The translations under genes were made by a program, and so were the position numbers. Below the pieces are notes generated by a model. The model saw nothing but the letters and a program-made list of their open reading frames with translations, had not been told where the DNA came from and ran no database searches. A stretch of DNA of 64,000 nt from Paraphoma chrysanthemicola (taxonomy: Eukaryota > Ascomycota > Dothideomycetes > Pleosporales > Phaeosphaeriaceae): assembly GCA_020744225.1 (NCBI GenBank), contig JAGMWG010000003.1:1302001-1366000 (forward strand), read 5' to 3'. Shown here piece by piece: positions 1-10,571 of this stretch (positions are counted from its first letter, which is position 1; every line of letters starts with the position of its first letter).

Positions 1-8
1 CCGCCGCC

Positions 9-470
9 ATGGGCTTTTCGTCTTTCGGCGGCGCGAAGAAGAGAAAATATGATCAGACCAACTCTCCGAAAACTCCCTCGGTAATGGATGCCAGCGGTGC
101 CAATTCGACTGAGCTTGGAGTGAGGCCGAAAAAAACCGCAAGCGATGATTCAGAAGTTGCAGGACCGACAACAGCGGGAACCAAACTATCGACGAGTACC
201 AAAAAAGCACCACCACCAACGGGACTAGCCGACTTCCTTGCTCGAGCTCAAACGCTACCTGACAAGCCGTCCACTGCGCAGCAAGATGCCTCAACACCTA
301 CTCAAGCGGACCCATCCTCTCTAGAAACGATTTCTTTTGGCGGACCATCGATCTCTAGAGCCGAGCTCAATGCGCTAAAATTTGGTGTGAAGAACGACAA
401 TGGAGACACTGCTTACTTCCTACCGAGTTTCGTAGAGGACCCGTGGGAGAAGCTGAATAGTGGGAAGTGA
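9..470 (+). CDS. Small conserved-looking fungal protein of unknown function
   Basis: Single-exon reading frame of 153 residues. The ATG follows CCGCCGCC, a good eukaryotic start context, and the frame ends with TGA. The first 12 residues are Gly/Ser/Phe-rich and run into a basic KKRK patch at residues 10-13 that could be a nuclear localisation signal. The middle is low-complexity (Ser, Thr, Pro, Ala). The last 35 residues are the only ordered-looking part, with the string FGVKNDNGDTAYFLPSFVED followed by PWEKL. That tail resembles a short C-terminal motif I associate with uncharacterised ascomycete proteins, but I cannot name a family. An upstream exon beyond the window edge cannot be excluded. 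Function unknown. Confidence 0.6.
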   Translation: MGFSSFGGAKKRKYDQTNSPKTPSVMDASGANSTELGVRPKKTASDDSEVAGPTTAGTKLSTSTKKAPPPTGLADFLARAQTLPDKPSTAQQDASTPTQADPSSLETISFGGPSISRAELNALKFGVKNDNGDTAYFLPSFVEDPWEKLNSGK

Positions 471-2424
471 ATGGACATTGCGGTCTAAGAGGCTGAAGAA
501 TGCAAATGAATGGAACACAGCTTGCGAATGATTACCACGACAGGATTTCAAGGCTCTATATGACATGGCCCCAAAGTAGGTTGGCTAAATGGGGACAAAT
601 TAGGTGGACCTTGTTCTGGCATTTCCAGCCCTCGGTGTATGAGAGGGACACATGCTCGAGCACATAAATCTGTCCGCCGTTCCGCCGGCCGAACAACATG
701 AAAAAAGTAGGCGCTGAGGCATGTTCATCAAAGTTTCAGCAATTCATCAAGATGAGGAGCGTAACAGTGAGTTCACACAATAAGTAACATCAAAACGAAG
801 AAGTAGCTACTCCTTATTCATCTCAATCCTTCGAAACTCGCGCTTCGCAGCACTACCAACATCTACCCGACAATCTCAAGCACCATCACCCTCAACCATC
901 CACTCACCCACCGCGCCCATCTCCGCTCAATCCCACTCTACCACGATCCGCCCCACCATCCCATTATCGTCCCTTTCCACGAGGCCCTCTCATCCCTGAC
1001 CCCATCCACCTCTCGCTACCACCTGTCACCCGTCACTCCACAAACTGATAACCTAGCATTTGACACTCCGCCCACCCGACGCCACGGTCACACTACCGGC
1101 ACCTGGGCACACGGGATCCAAGCATCGCTTGCCCCCATCCTCGTGCCGTGGCACAACGATACTTCCGGCCCGGCACTCACCGCCTTGAGGTAGTGGGTGA
1201 GCAACCGGTGAGTAGCACTTGGGCCGCGATACTTCCGATTTGCGAGAATACGAGTTCGCGTGATGAAACGAGGAGCTGATGTTGTGCGTGCTGCGGGCCA
1301 GGGTTTGGAGTGCAAGGATTAGGGTGCTTTTCCCTTGCGTGGGAACCAGAGGGCTGGACCCTGACTGGATTATCGTGGTCTGTCGTGTTACTTGCGTAAG
1401 CTCAGGGAGTAGGTACTATTTGTAGCGACGGTAATGCAAAAATCAAAGTACCCGATTGTGTACTCTCGATTCATGCGACGGGCCGATGGTACATGTGAGG
1501 TTGTAGTAAAAGGTCACATGATATCGCTTAGCATTCCAAGGTCCCGATGCCATGCGAGTTCAAGGTTGTGTCCCTGTACGACGGACAGGACTTCGGCGAC
1601 ATGAGGGGGAGCTTAGTCATAGTGGAAGGAGCGATGTCGCTGGGCAGGTTTGTTGAGCAAGTCACGAGAAAAGAGATTCATTACAAGAAGCTATTTACGC
1701 ATGACGAGCCATTTGCGCCTCATGAGGCGGTGGCTGTCATCTTGGTCATACAGGCCGTTACATCAACATGTGGCGAAATGAAAGAGCGAGGAACCTAAAG
1801 CAGACCCTCGTGACGGACCTCATGGTCACCAGCCACAAGTCTCCAGACCATTCCTGCGCCAGCCCAAACGCAGTGACGACAAGATAATGCAAAGAAACCA
1901 AGAGAAAGCCACAGTCTAGCCACTGGAAGATGGAGCCTCACCATCTCATTCCCATTCGCCCAAGCCAGACGAATCGTGAGGAAGGAGCTCCATCAGTTCG
2001 CAGCTCCCCACAGCCCGCCCGCCGTTAGGACAAGGCCACGCTGCCGGCGCAATCCTGCGTTCCCCACCGATCGATGAAAAGCCGCCATTCGTTCGCTAGC
2101 TGATCTAAGCGCGACTGGCTGCAACGGCCCGTACCGAATCACGGCCTAAAAAAGAAAGTTCGCGTGGGTTGCGCTAAAAGCAGCGAGACGGCTGGCAGAG
2201 GGGTGGAGCGGAGCGCGGCGGGGTTTTGTGAACGACAGTCCGTTGCCGTGAAGTGCCATTTTGTGGATTTCCAGAATGTCCAGTATGTGTTGGAGTAGAA
2301 ATAGGTAATAGATCAAGCAGCGGAAATGTGAAGAGTTGCCGCCAAGAAAAATAGTGAAACCGAAATCAGTATGGGTGGTTCATCAACAGTGCCAAAATAT
2401 GGCGGTTTTGTGGTGGCCAAAGAC
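471..2424. other. Intergenic, nothing recognised
   Basis: About 1.95 kb between the small protein gene and the 3' end of the KxDL gene. Open frames here (for example 83 codons from 1547) have no recognisable motif or splice support. Positions 880-1080 are C-rich and T/A-poor on the plus strand. No tRNA B-box or repeat was seen. Confidence 0.5.
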
Positions 2425-3106
2425 CTAGTAATCGACTGGTGCTGGGTATCGTCGCTGGGCGGATCTGTACTGTTCGGGGTACTTGCGCGCTGCGCGGTCA
2501 TTCAGAGAACTGGAGTCTGTCAGCTACATAGATTGAGCCTTTATTTTCGAACTTACTCGACTCGCTTTTGCGTCCATTGCAAATCTTTCTGGACTTCCTT
2601 TGCGGTTCGCATTCCCTCAGCAAAGCTGGCTTGAGCGCCCGCCAATCGCCGTTGAGCAAGTTGTTGCAGCTCGAGGAGTTCTCGGTGCTTGGCGTTGAGC
2701 TCGCCAGACCTATTCGTTTGTCAGTCTTGTTTCGAATGTTTGTCTGGCACGAGCGCTCAAAAGAAGCGGTGACTTACGTTTGTGCTTGCTTTGCGAGGCT
2801 GCGATCCAGTGGCATCGGATCAAATGAGCCATTCAAGCGGTTGCCCATGTAATCAAGGAGATCCACACTGGTGGCGCCACTGGTCGAATCGTAATCGCTT
2901 GCACTTCCAGCATAGTTGCTGGAAGCTGCTGAAGGTTCGTATGAGGGCACGCCAGAAGTTGTGACACTATCTGGGGCTTCCGGTGGTGATCCTGCTACGC
3001 GTCCATAGGTATGTTGTGGCGGGTAATAGTAGCCTGGCTTTTGTGGAACCTGGATTGGGTAGGAGTTCTGTGGGTAGGACGGGTAGTAGGCGTGTGTGGT
3101 AGGCAT
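2425..3106 (-). CDS. KxDL-domain protein, Kxd1-like (BLOC-1/BORC family)
   Basis: Three exons: 3106-2778, 2709-2557, 2509-2425, giving 188 residues. Introns are GTAAGT...AATAG (68 nt) and GTAAGT...CCAG (47 nt), and phases match. Residues 1-75 are Tyr/Pro/Ser-rich and probably disordered (repeated YYPP, YPSY). From about residue 90 an alpha-helical region follows, with PLDRSLAKQAQT, SGELNAKHRELLELQ, AKEVQKDLQWTQKRVD and ARKYPEQY. The KDL core and the downstream KYP are the signature I recall for KxDL-motif proteins. These are small coiled-coil subunits of BLOC-1/BORC-type complexes acting on endosome and lysosome or vacuole positioning. The first Lys of KxDL is Gln here. Start chosen as the first ATG of the frame. 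Confidence 0.68.
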
Positions 3107-4871
3107 GTTGAGCTGTTGGTAGTAGTGGAGTGGTGAGATGCTGATGGGTTGTGGTGAGCTTCAAGTGGTGAAGGCCTTGTGACTGAGTGAAGTTCACTTT
3201 CAGATATCAAACTAATTGAGAAGAATTGATAAGTTTGTGAGTTGCTGAGGAAAGAGAAGCTGAAGCAAGATCCGTTTGGACCGCATTAGGGTCACCTTTT
3301 ATACTTCGCATGGCGTCGACAATGGTAAGGGTGTTTGTCAACGGGGCATGGCCTTGACCCCATCATGCCGTCTCCTGCCGTGACCCCGCTCATGTGGTGA
3401 TGAAGCTGCATAGTCTTACATCCACTGAGGTTTGTTTCCGCTGGAGCCGGCCATGGAGCGTCAATTAGACTGGGCTGGATGAATGTCCCAGACCTTAGGC
3501 CGCAGCCGATCCACGATACCTCGGCGGGATATTGAACCCGCCAGAGAGCCAATTGGCTGGGACAAGAGACTAGTGGAAGAAAGATTCAGCTCGTATCAGC
3601 AGGAAGGTCCGGCGGGGCGAATTGGCGCACTGGCGAAGGGTCGCGAAAAAGGGAGCAATGCCGTCGATGACCGGCATCAGTGCACTGCTAAAGGCAGCAA
3701 GACATGGTAAGCGCATCAAACGCGGGCGCCAGCGTCAGGCAAAAGCAGCGGCGGATCCACTGCTGTAGGTGCATGGGTAGTCTGCCTGACGGATGTGCTA
3801 AGTGTTGTCAAATTGATGCGTTGGCTCGACAGCATGCCAACGCCATTCAGCATGCAATCTAGGTAAGGCATGTGGAGGATCGATACAGCTGGCCCGGGCG
3901 CAGCAGAACGATGGTCGAGCCTGTTCGCAGAGAATTGCGAGATATTGAGCGCGTGAGGCCTGCAGCGCATCGGGAGGACAGCATTCGTTTGCGTCTGGGT
4001 GGGATGGTCATGGAAGGTCGTCGAGAAATGTTTCGGACCGGCGTTTGCCCCACTGGAATCTGCCCCTCCATTAAGGTGCGTCATGGCCACGAGCAGCAGA
4101 TGGGTCAGGGCTGTAGCCACGCAATTGGCCCATAGACGAGGTCAGCCATCTCCTGCAGGCTGGACTTGGCATACTGATGCCCTATGCCGACGATGGGACC
4201 CCTGTCACGTAACCTCGCACGACGCCGACTGGCGTCCGCAGACATCCCAATTGCAGGACAGAAGCATCGCAGCAGCAGGTTTGGTGGCGGTGAAAGAACT
4301 ACGCTAGCTCGCTTTGCTTCAGGTGACCCGCAAGCCGTCTCCTGACATGACAAACCCGTTCGTCTTCCATAGTCGGCTAGTCCAATTACCATGCTAGACC
4401 CAGGCATCATCTTGGAGTATTTGCTAATCGTTTGACGTTATGATTGAATACATCACAATCCGCTGTGAGAGCAGAAAGGTTCAACTTCTCGCAGAAATCT
4501 CACAATCATTCCGGGTCCATGCACAGATCACGCAGATCACCGTTGTATTGGCGCTGAGATAGCGTCCTCGAGCCGATCCGTGTCACAGCTGTCAATGCAG
4601 CCATGCGAACTGCGCATGGTGGGTCACTAGAAGCGTCGTTGTACAAAGTGCCCGAGTGGTTGATAGCATCAGCACCTCGCCAATCGAATGCAGGAACTAT
4701 GCGCCGAACGAGCTGCTACACGAGGCTCACAGCGCCATCAACTAGTCAGTGGGGCTTGGTATGTTCGGGAGCGCCAGTGGGCCCCGTAGCCACATCGGTA
4801 ATGCTTGATATCCTCTAGTCTATGCAACATTCGTCTCCCGATTGATGACTGCACGGACCTCGTGCGCTTCT
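3107..4871. other. Intergenic, nothing recognised
   Basis: About 1.8 kb between the divergent 5' end of the KxDL gene and the 3' end of SEC18. Overlapping frames of 60-134 codons occur on both strands but have arginine-rich, random-like composition and no splice-supported extension. I see no RNA gene. Confidence 0.5.
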
Positions 4872-7468
4872 CTATTGCCCGTAAGTACCCTTGTTCGCTG
4901 CAATGGCCCGGGACATGACCCTTGCGAAACGCCCGGGAACGTCTTGGTCCTGTTTCGCAGTCTCAATACCTGTCAAGATCTTCTTGATGCCGACGCCAAT
5001 CTCTTGGCTGCCTGTCATTTCTTGTATCTCACCAATGGCACGTTGGCGGTCACGGTCTTCAAATGCGCCAGACTCTTGCAAAACATGTGCGAGCTCCTGC
5101 TGGGTATTGACATTCGGAACCGCGATCTCGGCGTCAAAGCGGCTGAACAGGTCGAGCTGAGTTAGTACCGAGCGTTCGGTTGTGGTAGCGAAGATCAGCA
5201 AGCGGCGGTCCTATCACAGTCAGCCGGTTTCACAAGCCACGGGCGTGTTATCAGAGTCTATGTCAGAGTGACGTACCTTCGGAGGCTGCTTGTCCAGCAA
5301 GACCTTGAGTGCAACCAGAACGCTATTGCTGAAGCGAGGACCAATAGGCACCCAATCGACGAGCATCTCGACGTTGTCGATAACAATCACACTCAGCGGA
5401 CTCTTATATGCATCTCGGAAGGTCTTGTCAAGTTGCTGCACCTTCTGCATCTCACTGAATCCCACCATATCTTCTGGAGAGATGAGCTTGATGAATGGGA
5501 AGCCTGAGTCAATGGCCATCTTTGCAGCCAGCGCAGTCTTGCCACTTCCTGGTGGACCGTGAAGTGCGACAGAGAGAATCGGAGTCGAGTCCGGTTTCCT
5601 GACCTGGTTGATGTATAGACGCCCTTCGTCGAGGATGTCCTTGATGAAAGGCGAGTAGTGTATAATGCCACGCAAGAGGCGCTTGCCAAGTTCCTCTTCA
5701 GCCACACCAAACAAAGGCTTCACCTCGTCGAGAGCGCTGAGGAAATCCTGGCGGCTGACTTTCATGTTTTCGACGTCGGGATTGATGGCGGCCATGGTAC
5801 CGACCTTGATGTGCCTGCTGAAGGCGAACGACGATGCCGCCTTGACCAGACCATTTAGCTCAGCACCCGAGAAATTTTTGGTGAGCTTCGCAAGCTCGTC
5901 AACGTTGACATCTGACTCGATCACGTCGTTGTTCCGCATCTTTGTCGTATGAATCTTCAAGATCTGAGCTCGCCCCTTCTCATCTGGTAACGAAATCTCC
6001 ATGTGCACTTCAAGACGTCCGGCACGAAGTAGCGCTTCATCGATCATGTCCATCCGATTCGTCATGCCGATTAGCAAGATATTGTTCAGTTGGTCTACAC
6101 CGTCCAATTTCGAGAGAAGCTGGTTGACCACACTGTCGCCTACACCAGTACCACCTCCTGCACCGGAGCCTCGCTGCTTGCAAACAGCGTCCAGCTCGTC
6201 GAAGATGATGATATGCAGCCCACTCTCATCGCCTTTCTCCTTGTATTCTTTTTCGGCATCTGCGAAGAGCTTTCGAATGTTTTCCTCGGATTGACCCACG
6301 TACTTGTTCAAGACCTCAGGACCGTTGATGACTTTCGGCTCTCGGGCGTTGAGCATCTTGCCGATCTGACGTGCAATCAGGGTCTTACCGGTACCTGGAG
6401 GCCCATACAACAGTATACCACGGACGTGCTGAATACCAAGCTTGTCGACCAAACCTGGCGGAAATATACGAGAGGCAAAAGCTCTTCGAAAGATGGCACT
6501 GAACTCGTTGTCCAAGCCACCAATGCCCATATCTTCGAACTTGAATCCAGGCTGGATGATGGAGTTGGCGGCCGGTCGCCTGTTGGACGCCTTTAGTTTG
6601 ATATCCGTACGAGCATCCTTGAAGAAATCGACCTGGGTGTGGCGAGTGAGGATTCCTCGGGCTCGCGGATCTGTAAGAGGTGGTGCAGAAGTGTCGGATT
6701 TCTCCATCGACAAGTCCACTAATGTCACGGTGCGAATCGACATTCGGAGTGGTATATTCTTCACGTCCAAGAGGAGCTGCTGGCCTGGAGCCAAAAGCTG
6801 GTTCTCAAAATTCTTCTTGAATTGTGTTGCCAGCTCGTCCTGGTCGTAAGGGGTTTCGGTGGTCTTTCGTGCTGCAAATCCCACCTCAACTTCAACGGCG
6901 CCCAAGTATGACTGACCTCCGCCCTGACTGAAGGCATCGTACGGCTGGACTTGTACCATGTCCTGCGGACCAAGAGTAATGCCGGCCCATGTTCGTTGCG
7001 CATCCGTGAGGCCAATCTCGCCGGGTCTGCATTCCGCGTTCGGTCGTGCAGAGAGGACGAAGTTTCCGTTGATGAGGATGTAGATGTCTGAACCATCGGG
7101 AGTCGGAGGGAAGTCTTGGGGAGAGACGGCGACACTTTGCGGGATTAGCCTATCGATTCCTGGCACGCTCTTCACGATACTCACAGATTTCCGAAAGCGT
7201 ACGCGTTTCCGCCGGGACTCTTGATTGGCCTCAGCTGTCTCGCAGGCGCACCGCTGGGCGCGGGCCCTCGCTGAGGCATACGCTGCTGCCCCCCCTGTGG
7301 CGGGTAGCCCGGTGGTTGCCTATCGTCGTAGCCTCCCATTCTTGTGTCGGGGGCGGGGGCGCGCTGTGGCGGTGGTGCCTGTTGTGGCGGTCGGCCATAG
7401 CCATCATTGCGCTGTGGAGACCGAGGGGAGCTTCCGGGCAAGCCTGGAAGGCGATCTCGGTTGAACAT
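4872..7468 (-). CDS. SEC18: Vesicular-fusion ATPase Sec18/NSF
   Basis: Hexameric AAA+ ATPase that disassembles cis-SNARE complexes with alpha-SNAP after membrane fusion. Three exons: 7468-7185, 7134-5277, 5210-4872; 826 residues. Intron 1 (50 nt, GTGAGT...CGCAAAG, CTAAT branch) joins FGNL to VAVSPQDF, as in the family. Intron 2 is GTACGT...GATAG. The frame upstream of the ATG opens with a TTG, so 7468 is the first true ATG. Residues 1-85 are Pro/Gln/Gly-rich; an N domain follows. D1 has Walker A GPPGTGKT near residue 340 and Walker B IIIFDEL. D2 has GPPGSGKT near residue 620 and the motif DWVPIGPRFSN. Odd point: the D1 arginine-finger motif reads LLRAGR near residue 466, where LLRPGR is usual. 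Confidence 0.96.
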
Positions 7469-8356
7469 TGTGGTGGATGAGGACAAGACGGAGCCTTCGA
7501 GGCAGAGTTATACAATGTGCCCTTTTGGCCACGTATATGTCGAGGAAGGCAGCAGTACCAGCCGCTGGTGAACGAACGAGAGCTAGCTGCCCCGCCAGGC
7601 AGTCGCTGTGGAGTAGATGTTGTGTATAGACGTATCTTCTAAGGCTTAAGATGCGCACAAGTAGGTCCAGTTCAGGTCCCCAAGAAAGTGTGCAACCGGG
7701 CAGAAAGTTGGTGAGGTTGTTGTTGTGTCAGAGACGTTTCTGCTCCAGCTGCGTGATGTCGAAGCATGCAGCTGCCCAGTTTCGGACTAGTCGCATCCCC
7801 GCTTTTAGAGCCTCACACAATTCAGGGTGCAAGCGTTCGTTCGCGCTCACCTGGATCTAGGCCGGACCTTACCAGATGCTGGTAGCAAGAAAAGAGAGGG
7901 GTGAATATCTCCAGGATACAAGCATAATGTTAGACAGCCAACAATATTTAAGGTTATGCAGGATGCTCTCGAAGGACGGTGCGGAGGAGAGGATTGGTGC
8001 ACACGTGATGAGCCCGAGCGAGTACACTTGCAGCACCTGGTGCCAGCCATAATTGCAAGAGCCAGTCCGGTACAATATCAAGATATTGATCCATCGATTC
8101 GCTTGCAGAGATAAGGCGAAGTAGAGTCATGAAGTCCGAATTTTCCTCCCAGGTTCCCCGCTTGCATTACCCAACCGAACCACTAAGCCACACACCGCCA
8201 TCTCACTGGCCCACAATCTTCCCTTGAGCTGATTGTTTGAGACGCACTCATTGGCGTCTCGAAATTATGATCGAACATCAACAGAAGAATATGTACAATT
8301 CAATTTCCCAAATCACTCATCGATCGGTCAACCATCGACAGAACAACAACAGCGCC
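7469..8356. other. Intergenic: SEC18 upstream region
   Basis: About 890 bp between the SEC18 start and tRNA-Ser. No frame with recognisable motifs. It presumably holds the SEC18 promoter. No distinct regulatory motif could be assigned. Confidence 0.5.
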
Positions 8357-8437
8357 GGCGTGGTGGCGGAGTGGTTATCGCGTATGACTAGAAATCATAT
8401 TCCTTCGGGAGCGCAGGTTCGAGTCCTGCCCACGTCG
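8357..8437 (+). tRNA. tRNA-Ser (anticodon AGA)
   Basis: An 81-nt cloverleaf can be folded by hand. The acceptor stem is GGCGTGG with CCACGTC, one G-T pair, discriminator G. The D arm is GCG/CGC around GAGTGGTTAT. The anticodon stem is TATGA/TCATA with loop CTAGAAA, so the anticodon AGA is at 8390-8392. A long variable arm (TTCC TTCG GGAG) is the class II mark of serine tRNAs. The T arm is GCAGG TTCGAGT CCTGC. There is no intron. The internal A box (TGGCGGAGTGG) and B box (GGTTCGAGTCC) are intact. It decodes UCU and, after A34-to-inosine editing, UCC/UCA. Confidence 0.97.
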
Positions 8438-8440
8438 TTC

Positions 8441-8445
8441 TTTTT
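8441..8445 (+). terminator. RNA polymerase III terminator of tRNA-Ser
   Basis: A run of five T residues begins three bases after the discriminator base, the expected Pol III stop signal. Confidence 0.8.
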
Positions 8446-8609
8446 GGGGCCGCTGGGGTCGTGGTGGTGGTGATTTTGGTTCTGCTGGGCTGTCTTTACT
8501 TTGGCGCCCCAATTGGCCGCACTAGGCCTACTGGCACACACCAACGCTAGGATTGTGGGCTGAATTTGAAGTATACGGGCTGGCATTTATTTTTGTGCTA
8601 CAGCGGTGG

Positions 8610-9734
8610 CTATGATATGGTACAAATGACCTTGCCCTTGGTCTTGTTCTCCTCCAGCAGACTATGCGCATCCTGGATCTGCTCCCATGGCAGCACCTTC
8701 TCTATAAAGAGCTTGAAGCGTCCGTCCTTGAAGCGTGGGAGTGCATGCTCCACTAGCTGATCTCTCAGCTTGCCCTGGTATTCCTCGTCTCTGCTCCTCA
8801 GACTGCTACCGACGAACGTGCACCGCTTGCGGATGAACGCGCTGATATCAGTAGCCTCGGGCACCTTCGTTCCGCCCATGAAGCCCAAATTAACAATGAC
8901 ACCGTCCTTTGCAATAGCATCGAGGTTCTGCTGGAAGTACGACGCCCCGATGAAGTCGACGATGATGTCAACACCTTTATTGTCGGTGGCTTTCATCACT
9001 TCTTCTACCCAGTTCTGACTGGTAGTGTTGAATGCGGCATCTGCGCCGAGCTCTTTGACGGCAAATTCGCACTTCGAGTCCTGGCGTGCGGTTGCGTAGA
9101 CAGCTGATGCAGAGTCGGCCTTGGATAGCTGAATACCAGAGATTGAGACAGAAGAGGCAGCGGCGTGCCAGAGGATCGACTTGCCAGCAGCAAAGCCGCC
9201 AACTAGATACATGGCTTGCGTGGCCGTTATCCATGTCTATTGTATAGATCAGCATACGAGACCGTTGAGATGCACCCTAGCAAAATTGACTTACCTCAGG
9301 AATACCAGCACATTGCTCCCAGGTCAGTTCCTTCGGCTTCCTCACGAGCATATGCGTTGACACAGCAATGTACTCCGCATAAGCACCACCATAAGCCAAT
9401 CCAAAAACCTCATCGCCCTCTTTGAAGCCTTCCTTGCCTCCACCTTCCTCGCTCAGCTCTGCAATGGTGCCCGAAAACTCAACACCCAAGATTTTCGAAG
9501 CGCCAGGAGGTAGGGGATAGTGGCCTTCGCGTTGAAGAAGATCCATGCGGTTCAACCCGAAAGCCTTGATCTTGACGAGTGCTTGTGACTTGCCGAGCTT
9601 GGGCTTGGGAACGTTGGCGATGTGGAGGGCGTCCACATGGCCTTTGCCGTTTTTGATATCTACGGAATGTTATGAGGTACTCACTGACAGAAACGGATTG
9701 ATGACGGACCTACTGCGCGCATTGTGTCGCCCAT
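8610..9734 (-). CDS. NADPH:quinone oxidoreductase, PIG3/TP53I3-type medium-chain reductase
   Basis: Three exons: 9734-9710 (25 nt), 9659-9295, 9236-8610; 338 residues. Junctions join MGDTMRAV to DIKNGKGHV and CAGIPE to TWITATQAMYL. Introns are GTCCGT...CGTAG and GTAAGT...AATAG. Zinc-independent quinone reductases of this family reduce quinones with NADPH. Visible marks are the GroES-like N part (FGLNRMDLLQREGHYP, LGVEFSGTI), the cofactor-domain entry ILWHAAASSVSISGIQLSK, and GVDIIVDFIGASYFQQNLD. The family usually has HAGAS at the glycine turn; Ala replaces that Gly here. The C-terminal WEQIQDAHSLLEENKTKGK is typical. Cytosolic location is expected: I see no targeting peptide. Confidence 0.9.
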
Positions 9735-10571
9735 GATGAATGTGGCTGACTTCTTGGGAAGCAAATGTCGATAATATATAAAGTTCGATCAAAAGCACTT
9801 ACAAGTAAAGTTGATGATTGATGATAGTGACTGATGTTTATGGAATCATGGGCATTTTGAACGCAAACCACATCTTTTCCGAGGCATTTTCCGTCCAGTG
9901 TAGGTGATTGGTAATGACGTCGGTGGGGTAGCCTTCAAGGGGAAAAGCGGCGGATATTGTGGTATTCCTCCAACGTTTGAGCCATTCGCCACACGGTTCG
10001 CAGTACAGTCCACACTTGCGAGCGAATCAGCTGCGCCGAATAGTCTTACAAAACTGTAAAAAGTGTGTACATCCAATCGACACTGCCTGCAGAGCACAGA
10101 CAACTGTGAAGAAGGGCTTAGACCTCAGCAGAATACCGCAAGTAAGCGAACAACGCGACGTCGCTACATGATCAATAATAACAGGATTAAATTTTCGGAA
10201 AGCCTGACCTTGCTCCGGAGTACTCCAAATTGTATTTTGGTAAATTCTGACAAGCCTTTCCTAAGCTCTTGTCATGTCGTGTCGTGAAGGGTGATTGCAA
10301 AGTGGCGTCCTTGTCCGCGGCTTTTCCGTCACCTCCAGAGGCAACTCAAGCCGCAATGCAGCTGTCAGAGCTCGTGTGGGTGGCTGACCACATGTCAGGG
10401 ATGTCAGAACAAGTCAGAGATTATTGAGACCAAGCATTTCATTGCATCAAGTTCAAGTCTGATGTACGAAGCATATCTCGGCCACCGTCTACCTCCCGTG
10501 TCATAAGCTACAAGACCGCGAAACAGCCCCTCAATTGACAGGGCTGTTCGGGGACAACATCTTAGTAATCC
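9735..10571. other. Intergenic, nothing recognised
   Basis: About 840 bp between the quinone reductase start and the RFA1 stop. Positions 9760-9860 are A/T-rich, as expected for the reductase promoter. No frame, RNA or repeat is supported. Confidence 0.5.

Noticed and set aside
1547..1798. 83-codon plus-strand frame with a protein-like start
   Set aside because: Too short, no family, no promoter or splice context to support it.
4645..4730. tRNA-like string (CCCGAGTGGTTGATAGC)
   Set aside because: Resembles a D arm, but no B box or acceptor stem follows.
7469..7486. Six extra N-terminal codons for SEC18 starting at 7486
   Set aside because: The codon at 7486 is TTG; the first ATG in frame is at 7468.
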